Source: Cladopsammia gracilis (lineage: Eukaryota > Cnidaria > Anthozoa > Scleractinia > Dendrophylliidae). From it: a stretch of 64,000 bases of DNA. The notes under the pieces were generated by a model. It saw only the letters and a program-made list of their open reading frames with translations. It did no database searches and was not told the origin of the DNA. The DNA is taken from contig JAJGOT010000442.1 in assembly GCA_022457155.1 (NCBI GenBank), positions 248,001-312,000 of the forward strand. The letters are read 5' to 3'. This document shows, piece after piece, positions 56,347 to 64,000 of the stretch (its first letter is position 1; each line of letters starts with the position of its first letter). The position numbers and the translations under genes were made by a program.

Positions 56347-56916
56347 ACTCCAACTTCAAATATATTACTGTACATTGTACTCATAATTTTCTAAAAGAAC
56401 AGATTTTAGTTTTATCCACCGGCTAATCAAGGTGGGCAGTGAAAGATACATCGTTGGCAAAAACCTCCGTAAACGATATTTCATCGTGTAACGTGACAAG
56501 ATACTACACGATTCTTGGCAGCCTTGTCCAGCAGTTTCTTCGCCCGCCATTTTGAAAGCTGAGAAGGCCTGGGGACGAGGTTGGTGATCTCAGATCTACT
56601 CCCAGTTTACGATAGATCAAATGTTGCATACAAAAACCGAGAAATGTAAATACCAGATGCTTTTCAAAATGTTTTCCGTGCTATTCTCTATAGGAAATTA
56701 AAAACACAACCATATTCCTTCTCAACAAAGAGAAACTGTGTACATATGATGTTATAATTTCAGTTGACAATTTCCTAAACAACGTCCTAACCAATCCTAA
56801 TCATCATCTCTTTGAAAAGCGGGTCATCAGATTCCGTCCATAAACTATGGCTTAAATCTTATGCATTTTCCAGTTTTTCCAGGGGGATTGTCTTGGAAGA
56901 TCTGGATAAGAAAACT

Positions 56917-58182
56917 ATGTTTTTTCACGCGACGGCCATGAGACATCTACATGACAAGTTGAACTCCGTGACAGCCGCGACAGCCATCACATCACGTGTT
57001 GTCCTTTACCAACGCCCCCTAGTCTCTTCAACAGTTTTGGAGGTTTTGACAAAGCAACATTCAATTAGTTGTGCGAGGCACAGCATAATGTCTCATTCAA
57101 GCTTGATAGAGTGGTTTCATGCAAGGCGTAAAAAGCAAGGTTCAAAGAATGAACGCAAGGCAAAACGGCTTCAACATTTTTACAACCCTCGATACTACGA
57201 CGAAGATTCTAGCCTCAAAATTCGATCGTCGCAACCTGTTACATTGCCACAACGGAGAGAAAATCGTTTTGCCAGAAGTCGGCCATATGAACGCGATAAA
57301 AACGATCCTAATGTTGCCGGTAAAACGAAAGTTTCGGTAACAAGTTCGCCGGCCGAAGATGTTGCTTCTCGCCGTCGACATAGAGCGAGCAGGGATTCGT
57401 ATTTACAATCTCGAGAGTCGACAACGGGGGATAAAGTGGCCAGCTGGGAAAGCCAAGCGCGTTCACGTCCGTTTGACCCAGATGTAACAGCCAAGTCTAG
57501 AAGAAACGAGCCAGGAAAAATGCATCGATTCTGTGGATTTTACTCAGACCTGCCGGGACACAGTTTGCAAAACACTTCCCGGTGTAACACGACACCAACA
57601 ACGACAAGACATGAACTATCTTATCCCCTTATAGCTAGCGGAGTAGAGGTCGTATACACCACAGATGTTTCCGAGGCTAAAAGATGGCTGAAAGCTCATA
57701 TTATAAATTGTTCTGCAAGGGTTGTTGGTTTTGATATAGAGTGGAAACCTCAGTTTGTTAGCAAGAAGAACGGCGGAACCGAAAACAAAACAGCAGTCCT
57801 TCAACTGGCGGTTGAGGACTCTTGCTTAGTTTTACATATATATCACATAAGCAGGTTTCCGAAATTGCTGAAATCGATTTTGAGCAATGAAGACATCCTT
57901 AAAGTTGGAAGTGGTATAGAGCAAGACGGTTTAAAACTAGAAAGAGATCGAGGATTGGTCTTGAAAGGATTAGCAGACATTCAACTGATGGCAAGAGAAC
58001 TGGATCCAGCAATGCTAAAAACAGGAATAAAAGCACTAGCTGACCGCTTCCTTGGAATTGAGCTTGACAAGATGGGAGCGATAAGCAACTGGGAGAATTT
58101 TCCCCTTCAGGTGCGGCAGATTGAATACGCTGCTCTGGATGCCTGGGTTGGATTAAAAATTTTCCACGAAATGAAACGCTAA
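56917..58182 (+). CDS. WRN-like DEDDy 3'-5' exonuclease, paralog 2
   Basis: 421 residues from ATG 56917; ATGs at 56938 (better context, GCCATGA) and 57088 are alternatives. Residues about 60-230 are polar, basic and serine/arginine-rich (WFHARRKKQGSKNERKAKRL; many RS/SR pairs), probably disordered and with possible nuclear signals. The exonuclease domain follows: VGFDIEW (D273, E275), VGSGIEQDGLKL (D337), YAALDAW (Y404, D408), so catalysis should be possible. It ends at FHEMKR, where paralog 1 has CAA and reads on; here TAA. The former tail remains recognisable in the 3' untranslated region (GGGGATTGTCTCGCTTCAAC, ACGGAAACATGTACAG). About 70% similar to paralog 1 in the domain by eye. Tandem duplication including upstream DNA. 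Confidence 0.82.
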   Translation: MFFHATAMRHLHDKLNSVTAATAITSRVVLYQRPLVSSTVLEVLTKQHSISCARHSIMSHSSLIEWFHARRKKQGSKNERKAKRLQHFYNPRYYDEDSSLKIRSSQPVTLPQRRENRFARSRPYERDKNDPNVAGKTKVSVTSSPAEDVASRRRHRASRDSYLQSRESTTGDKVASWESQARSRPFDPDVTAKSRRNEPGKMHRFCGFYSDLPGHSLQNTSRCNTTPTTTRHELSYPLIASGVEVVYTTDVSEAKRWLKAHIINCSARVVGFDIEWKPQFVSKKNGGTENKTAVLQLAVEDSCLVLHIYHISRFPKLLKSILSNEDILKVGSGIEQDGLKLERDRGLVLKGLADIQLMARELDPAMLKTGIKALADRFLGIELDKMGAISNWENFPLQVRQIEYAALDAWVGLKIFHEMKR

Positions 58183-58439
58183 ATGCATTTTGCAAGGAAA
58201 AACAACCAAGGGGATTGTCTCGCTTCAACGGAACGTTGTAACGGAAACATGTACAGATAGAGCTGTATGATCAACAAACCATACCGCAAACTCTTGATAA
58301 ATGTACGCTGCATATCATGTTGCTGAAAATAGAAATGCTTTTTTGTTTGTTTGTATAGCTCTTTTTTATTGATCGAGTATTCGGTTGTTCCTGTAGCCGG
58401 AAGATTAGAAAAGGATTATAAGTCTAATGATAAACAGAT

Positions 58440-58445
58440 AATAAA
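58440..58445 (+). terminator. poly(A) signal AATAAA, exonuclease paralog 2
   Basis: 258 bases after the stop, at the end of an AT-rich trailer. Confidence 0.5.
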
Positions 58446-58730
58446 TTAGCATTTTTTATATCTATCATATGCGAGTTTTGTAGAGAGTGGCTTTTAGGTT
58501 TGCAACAATATAAAGATTTTAAGAGGTCTGGTCTGAAATAACGTGCTACGTAAACCTGCCGACTTCAAATATACATTATTCTACTCACAATATTTTACTA
58601 AAAAAAGACATGTTTAGCACAACTTTACTGGGAATTTACAGAGTTAAATTAAAACAGCAAAAAAGTAAATAGCATTAAGTAATACATGTATATACAGTAT
58701 GATGTTGTACATAATTTAAATATTTGTCTT

Positions 58731-59016
58731 TAGAGCAGTTTTCAATTGAGTGTCGAAAGTAATTACACAATTGCTTTGGTTTTGCATTGCTACGCTTTGT
58801 GATTGGCTAAAAAATCTCACGCCACTTTCTCAACCAATCAGAAGTAAAACCAAAACCAATCGTGACTTGCTCGCACGCGTTTTCCCGCGCTTGGCGCCGC
58901 CGACATGTAATTGCTTCGAGCTCTGATTGGTTCATTGGATTGTTTACGACTGCTGTGATTGGTCAGAGTAATCACTTTGGTTTTGGTTTAACCACACTCA
59001 ATTGAAAACTGCTCTA
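58731..59016. mobile_element. MITE, TAGAGCAGTTTTCAATTGAG family, copy 4
   Basis: Complete, with inverted ends TAGAGCAGTTTTCAATTGAG / CTCAATTGAAAACTGCTCTA, and the same core as the copies at 20626, 21179 and 37754. Confidence 0.9.
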
Positions 59017-59274
59017 TTGTTTGAATCATAATAGAGGGATGAAATATCTCTTTTCTTTCTCTAGAATTCGAGTAAGCATTTTGTGTATTCGAATATAGAC
59101 AGGACATTCTTTGAGAATGTTGACTTATACTTACATAGAGTGTTGAAGCCTTCTTCTTTTTTGGATAAAATATAGTTTTCATCCATCTAAGGAGAAAAAC
59201 AAAAACGAAACCAGTGTTAAATTTGGAGGTTTTCCATTGGTTTTGTTGGTATAGCAGATGTAGTTTTGTGAGTG

Positions 59275-59343
59275 GTGGAACTGCATGGATATTTACAATG
59301 GCTCACCTGCGGCTCGTCATTGTAAATATTCATACAGTTCTAC
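59275..59343. repeat. palindrome, 26-base arms
   Basis: GTGGAACTGCATGGATATTT.. and ..AAATATTCATACAGTTCTAC pair, with a loop GCTCACCTGCGGCTCGT. A smaller one of similar style is at about 59718-59780. Confidence 0.75.
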
Positions 59344-60007
59344 CTGCGAACATTAAAATTTTTATCTTACTTATAAAAAAACAATAGCAATGAAGCTCAT
59401 TAGCTTTGTATTGGTAATTTTATCATCAGTGATAAATAATAATAAATGTACAATGTACAGTGTGTGTAGCTGTTCTGTATCAGGATTTATAACATTCATT
59501 AATAAGTCATAAGGAAAATACAAACAAAATGAATGTTTAACAAGTGTTTGTAAAATAATTAATCCTATACAGATTTTGTGTCAATGAACATGAATGTTTT
59601 CTTCCATTTACTCACCTAAAATGATTTGTATAGCCAAGACAGTCAATTAAAATGAACAATTGAATGCATTTGACTTTGGGTCATAAGTAGTCTAACATCA
59701 CGTCAATGTTGTACACATGTATCAGATCTACAATGAATCAGTCAGCTTCGGCTTGTGGTTGTAAATCTGATACAACACCACCACTCATGTTATAAACACC
59801 ACTTACAAACCTTCATTAAATTTTCATTTCTTTTGTTTTTTCCTTATGAACTATTAATGAATATTTCTATCATCATTATAATGACAACATTGTTATGTGT
59901 GTTGCAAATAAAACATCTATTTCCCTTTAACTGCTGCTTCAATATTTCATCATCAATAAATGGGACAGTTTCCCAAAGAAATACCAAAATGTCCATGTTA
60001 ATTACTA
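59344..60007. other. intergenic, no gene recognised
   Basis: AT-rich; one small inverted repeat near 59718-59780. Confidence 0.5.
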
Positions 60008-60248
60008 AGGTCGTGTTCTATTGGGATCAACCATTTTCGGTTGGTTGGGTTGGTTGGATTTTTGTCGTGTTCTATTGGGAAAAAACCGTTTTCGGTTGGT
60101 TTGGTTGATCAACCATTTCAACCAGCTCTGAACCTGGTTGAAACCGAAAAAACCGAAAATGGTTGAAAAATGTTCTATTGGGACATCTCAACCAAATCAA
60201 CCAAAACCGGTTTAGGTTGAAACGGTTGTTCCCAATAGAACACGACCT
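60008..60248. mobile_element. MITE, AGGTCGTGTTCTATTGGGA termini
   Basis: 241 bases, inverted ends AGGTCGTGTTCTATTGGGA / TTCCCAATAGAACACGACCT, flanked by TA. Interior repeats CGGTTGGTT and AACCGAAAA words on both sides of a centre. No transposase. Confidence 0.88.
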
Positions 60249-60883
60249 TAATGTCACCAAATACACAACTCAATTGGATAAAAAGATTACACATAGCAAT
60301 ATAGAACAAGAACAGTAAAATCTGCATAAGAACCTACAATTTTCCAGGTCAGGCTGCATATAAATTTAAAGCCAGTAATGTAACTGGTTCTTATAAAAAT
60401 GGGTGTCTAAATGGCAAATTTTAGGCTGTAGGTTCTTAATCCGCAAGGTTGCTTATATACAGGATTTTACTGTAGTTTGGTTATAAAGTGCAAGATTACA
60501 AGGATTGAAGTGGATTGCAGTTCATCAAATTTAATTTTGTGACAGGTGGTCAATAAATCAAACTTGCCATTCTGGTGGTACTTTCATCACTTTTGGTGTT
60601 TTTTTAAATCCATTTTCAAGACAATAAAGAAAGTAAAAAACAAGCCACCGGCCATACTCATGGAAATTAAATGGTTTTCTTGCCGGCTGAGCTTGCGAAA
60701 GAGGCAAGAAAAGAAGTTCTCACACACTGAATGGGGGTCTGGTACGAGTCGGGATATCGGGTGTCACGCTTGGTTAACACTCGTTAACATCTCTCAAACG
60801 GACCTTTCCTTTTCACTTTAAGTTACATGGTAAAACCTATTTCACACTTAGAGTAAAATTAGAAAAAAAGATCAATAAAGTGT
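60249..60883. other. intergenic, no gene recognised
   Basis: The last exon of EAF may lie somewhere here on the minus strand, but I could not identify it. Confidence 0.4.
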
Positions 60884-60957
60884 ATGCCTCGAACCCGAGT
60901 CATTTGCTTCATAACTAATATCCTTATCCACTATACCAACGTGGATTAGCTGCCAGG
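60884..60957 (-). repeat. tRNA-like sequence (pseudo-tRNA or SINE head)
   Basis: On the minus strand: ACGTTGGTATAGTGGATAAG resembles a D arm with A box, and ACTCGGGTTCGAGGC a T arm with B box, at normal spacing (about 45 bases). T-stem pairing is imperfect and the anticodon arm is poor, so a functional tRNA is unlikely. Confidence 0.5.
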
Positions 60958-61284
60958 AGATGTAATTTTTAACATATTTATAGAGTTACCATAACAACAA
61001 ATGAAAGCTAACCGTTTTCAAATCAGTGCTTAACCCTGAACACTGTAGATCAATGCTAAACCCCAAAATGCTACTCTTTGCTTAGCCGGATCTCTGTTCT
61101 CAATAAAATAGGGTTCTGTTCTCGTGTACATCAGTACTACGGTATAACGATAAAAAATACTACGTTGTGTAAAACCTCATAAGGTGTCCAAGATCCGTTT
61201 GAGTTTGAAATATTATAAAGTTGGGGGAATATTTTAGGAATTTTTATGCCAGATCTTGAGTACAAAATTAATGTAAATGCTTAC

Positions 61285-61440
61285 ACTGGTCATAAGGCTG
61301 TTAAGTTTCTCAACATCTTTCTCATCAAATTCATCTTCGTCCTCATTTTCATCTTTTTCTGAGTCAGAACTATCACTGGATGATGAGCTAGCATCAGATT
61401 CTGCAGCAGGAGCTGTGTCGTCAGGTTTGGAGCTTGTCTC
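61285..61440 (-). CDS. EAF: EAF exon, acidic serine-rich segment
   Basis: 156 bases, phase 0-0, acceptor TTTTGCTTCACAG, donor ACCAGT|GTAAGC. Encodes ETSSKPDDTAPAAESDASSS, SSDSSDSEKDENEDEDEFDE, KDVEKLNSLMTS. EAF1/2 proteins carry a serine/acidic activation region after the conserved N-terminal domain, and this fits. The next, final exon lies at lower coordinates and was not identified. Confidence 0.8.
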
Positions 61441-61794
61441 CTGTGAAGCAAAAGTTGAGTTGGTTGAAGGTTTTTATTACGGGGGGGGGGGGGGAGTGAG
61501 AGGGGAAGTGGGGTGGCTGCGCATATGGATGTACATGTACAGCAAATGTTTTTTTCAAAATCCCTACCCTAGGAACACGATTACATGTGAACAAAATTAC
61601 AAGATGTTCATCAAATTCCCCACCTTGGGCAAAATACATCGCTTTTAAGGTCTTTAAGGACATCTGCTCAAAGATATCAACCAACATGCTACTCTGTAAA
61701 TTTGAGCTGAAATAGAGTTAATGTATGACTGTCTGCATGTACATGTATCTCCTCTTATTTCTTTAAATCAAAGTTGTCTTTGAGACTGTGGTAG

Positions 61795-62085
61795 ATTAAT
61801 TCTACAGTGTGACCATTTTTAAAATGAAACTCAGCTACTGAGCAGTACATTCCTGTGGTGCTGTTCATTATGCTGTCAAGGTGGTTCAAACTTTTGAGGA
61901 TATGAATGAAATCCTAAAGTGCATGTCTTTGACCATTTTGAGCGATACTTTCATGTGTTGCTGTTTTTCATGTTGTACAGACAAACTAAAAGTGGTTCTA
62001 CCTTTTCAGTTAGTGGATGAAATCTTAAGACATGGCCATTCAAGTGAAAGCTGTTGCACAGTACATTTCTGTATATGGAGAATGA
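61795..62085 (-). repeat. diverged 106-bp repeat, 2-3 copies in an EAF intron
   Basis: Read on the minus strand the units run CTTTCACTTGAATGGCCATG, AAGATTTCATCCACTAACTG, GGTAGAACCAC, then a closer copy (AGCATAATGAACAGCACCAC, AGGAATGTACTGCTCAGTAG). They start about 45 bases after the donor of exon 62130-62295 and point the same way as transcription, as in the LamG loci. Confidence 0.85.
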
Positions 62086-62129
62086 ATTTTATGTACCAAT
62101 ATATTATAATTGTTAATTATAGTAAATAC

Positions 62130-62295
62130 CTGGGTGCTTGGAGTGGATGGTGTTGTATTCTTGACAGGAGAAGCCTGTTTTGATACTTTCTTTTCAACTG
62201 GTTTTTTCTTGGTTTTATTTTTCCGAGATTTTGTTAAAGTTGCAGTTGAAGGCGTCACAGGTAACTTCACTGGCTTAGACGACTGATTCGATGAT
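62130..62295 (-). CDS. EAF: EAF exon, lysine/proline/threonine-rich linker
   Basis: 166 bases, entry phase 2, exit phase 0. Acceptor TTTTTTTTGTAAG, donor ACCCAG|GTATTTAC. Encodes the completed R codon then SSNQSSKPVKLPVTPSTATL, TKSRKNKTKKKPVEKKVSKQ, ASPVKNTTPSTPSTQ. Low complexity and basic, with a probable nuclear localisation signal (KNKTKKKP). Phases agree with both neighbours. Confidence 0.82.
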
Positions 62296-62448
62296 CTTAC
62301 AAAAAAAATATCAATGGTTATCATGCCGTAGGGACACAATAATAACTCAAGTACATGTAGGGCTAGTAACAGTTTCAAAATTGATAAAGACAATTTACAG
62401 ATGAGTGCAAAAACAACAATAAAGTAAACCAAGCAGTTGATATATTAC

Positions 62449-62501
62449 CTAACTTTCTTGAGTTGTGGAACAGTTGACTCAATTTTTTCTAATGTAAATG
62501 T
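62449..62501 (-). CDS. EAF: EAF exon, end of the conserved N-terminal domain
   Basis: 53 bases, entry phase 0, exit phase 2. Acceptor AATTTCTTTCAG, donor GTTAG|GTAATA. Encodes TFTLEKIESTVPQLKKVR. In EAF proteins the conserved domain ends in a stretch of the F-T-L-E-K-L-S..I-Q-V-K-K-T-R type, which this matches position by position. Confidence 0.88.
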
Positions 62502-63254
62502 CTGAAAGAAATTGAAACTTTAACAGTCAGTTCTTCATATACATGTAAGTAAAAAGGACAGCATGCAAACAAAGTATCTTGAAGCACCATAAATTATTGT
62601 CCAAAGTATAGCCCTCGCACCTCAATCAAGAGTTTGCACCAACACCCCCAATCAGAAGGCCTCTATAAAGGGATTCATCTTATTTGATGGTTCAACAGAT
62701 CTAATAAGTACGGATATTTTGGTACAAGCAATGTGTAAAATACCTGCATGTATTATCTGCCAAACATACAATCAAATGAGGGATTTATTATTGGAATTCA
62801 TTGTTTAGAACCTTTTAGAAACTTCTGAATTTCTACATATTTTGTTCAGCATACTTCACTCCCATCCTGAAGAGCGCACTGACTGTAACTTTGCTCTGTT
62901 CCAAACCCATCAAACTGGTATATTGTAATACAGTTAGTATAATATGTTGGCATAGTTTCTGCATTCTCTTGTCCTTACACTGTTAAATGATTTCATAGTC
63001 AAATAATATTGATAATTCAAAGAGAAGATGGTGCATTCCTACTACATTTTTTGTTCATAATCATAGCAGGTTTCATTCAGACTGCAAGGTGAAATTAATT
63101 CTTTTGTTTCAAAGCATAATTTCCATGATATTTAGAGATTTCCAATTTACAATGTATAGGCCTTGGTACTACATATGTAACTACATGTACCATGCAAACT
63201 AATTTGCATTTCACCTATAAATTGGATATCTCTATTGCATTATTATTAATATAC

Positions 63255-63319
63255 CTTCTTATCTTTGTCAACCACCAGAATAAATTCCTTAGTGCAACTT
63301 CTTTTAGAGCCGCGATATA
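63255..63319 (-). CDS. EAF: EAF exon, part of the conserved ELL-binding domain
   Basis: 65 bases, entry phase 1, exit phase 0. Acceptor GGGGACCACAG, donor AAG|GTATAT. Encodes YRGSKRSCTKEFILVVDKDK, K, continuing directly into TFTLEKI of the next exon. This is the F/Y-K/R-G-S-K-R...K-E..L-I/V core of EAF1/EAF2. EAF binds ELL and the super elongation complex and stimulates RNA polymerase II elongation in the nucleus. The 5' exons lie beyond the right edge of the window. Confidence 0.88.
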
Positions 63320-63598
63320 CTGTGGTCCCCGAATCCTAAAGGATTTAAAACATGTTTTTATAACGTATCATTTTTATCAAATCTTTTATACGTAAAAGTG
63401 CTGAGAAAAATGGACAGTACGGCCCTGCTATTATTGCAATAAAAAAAATAATCAATCTAGACCCCTATTTTAAACAATATAAACGGGTTTTCAAATGCTT
63501 TAACGGTTTATACTTTTGAAAATGTATGTTACTTAACATACATGTAAGAAACGTCAAGTTTATTACAAAAATGCATTGGTTTACCATGTTTACAGTTA
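63320..63598. other. EAF upstream intron sequence
   Basis: No further EAF exon recognised up to the window end; contains short AT-rich low-complexity runs. Confidence 0.5.
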
Positions 63599-63911
63599 TA
63601 TGTCCAGGATTGCAGATAATTAGATGCATGACAAATTTAATAAACATCACAAAGTGTCCTCTTGCTCTTCTTCTCAACTTCAACATCACTTGTTTTCAAA
63701 AATTCAGACAATAAACATCACTAAATGTCCCCTAAATTCTGGTCTTTAAGTAAAGATAAACAGGTGCGTTCACCCTAATCTAAAAACAAGACTAACACTA
63801 ATGCTTACCTTACATTTCAAGAAAAGATAGTTAACACTTAGACTTAATGGGGCACTTCGTGTTGGATATCTAAATTTGTCATGCATCTAATTATCTGCAA
63901 TCCTGGACATA
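63599..63911. repeat. perfect 40-base inverted repeat, 233-base spacer
   Basis: TATGTCCAGGATTGCAGATA, ATTAGATGCATGACAAATTT at 63599-63638 is exactly complementary to 63872-63911. Probably the ends of a short DNA element in an EAF intron. Confidence 0.85.
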
Positions 63912-64000
63912 AGTGCATGTTGAACACCACTGTTTGTGTTTTATTTTATAATCAATCCAGTTTGTGACAAATAATGTGCAGTTTCAGGAAATAACGACAT

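Noticed and set aside
60884..60957. Functional tRNA gene
   Set aside because: A and B boxes are present, but T-stem and anticodon-arm pairing are poor; better read as a pseudo-tRNA or SINE head.
63801..63870. An upstream EAF exon on the minus strand
   Set aside because: A frame ending at a possible AAG|GTAAGC donor is open, but the acceptor is weak and the translation does not resemble the EAF N-terminus.

Overview
The window reads as a stretch of an anthozoan cnidarian genome, most likely a stony coral. It is AT-rich and intron-rich, with no bacterial gene organisation. It carries a secreted LamG / EGF / fibronectin-II gene family of the type expanded in corals. It is also packed with short inverted-repeat DNA elements (MITEs), tRNA-derived SINEs and broken LINEs. 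The species is inferred from gene content and repeat style only.

Main gene cluster (about 8.2-45.4 kb, + strand): three paralogous loci each start with a near-identical signal-peptide exon (9504, 22524, 38966). Locus A (9504-16615) has two tandem LamG exons, a tiny stop-bearing last exon and an AATAAA. Locus C (38966-45353) is the simplest form: signal peptide, one LamG exon, last exon, AATAAA. Locus B (22524-30314) has lost the LamG exon and is followed by an array of EGF and fibronectin type II exons, some intact and some decayed. Every intact exon is phase 1 at both ends, so modules can be added, lost or skipped without changing frame. Loci B and C lie in a segmental duplication (20037-25260 versus 36548-45215). 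Comparing the two copies gives filled and empty sites for several insertions.

A 106-bp tandem repeat fills the 5' part of introns at all three loci. It also occurs, in the same orientation relative to transcription, just after a donor site in the unrelated EAF gene at 61-63 kb. This is the least expected pattern in the window.

Other genes: two single-exon paralogs of a WRN-like DEDDy 3'-5' exonuclease (55.4-58.2 kb, + strand); four internal exons of EAF, the ELL-associated elongation factor (61.3-63.3 kb, - strand, both ends missing); and two short homologous membrane proteins 30 kb apart on opposite strands (19092-19331 +, 49527-49811 -).

Mobile DNA: an L1-like LINE (30.3-32.8 kb, -), a second LINE of another clade (32.8-35.1 kb, +) split by a DNA element, a LINE 3' tail at 36.9-37.5 kb, two SINEs and a tRNA-like element, MITEs of several families, and two non-autonomous elements that still contain coding remnants (PIF/Harbinger transposase N-terminus at 40.6 kb; MADF/Myb-SANT-like start at 46.7 kb). 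The rest (1-8 kb, 45.4-55 kb, 58.4-61 kb) is intergenic DNA with repeats in which I recognise no gene.
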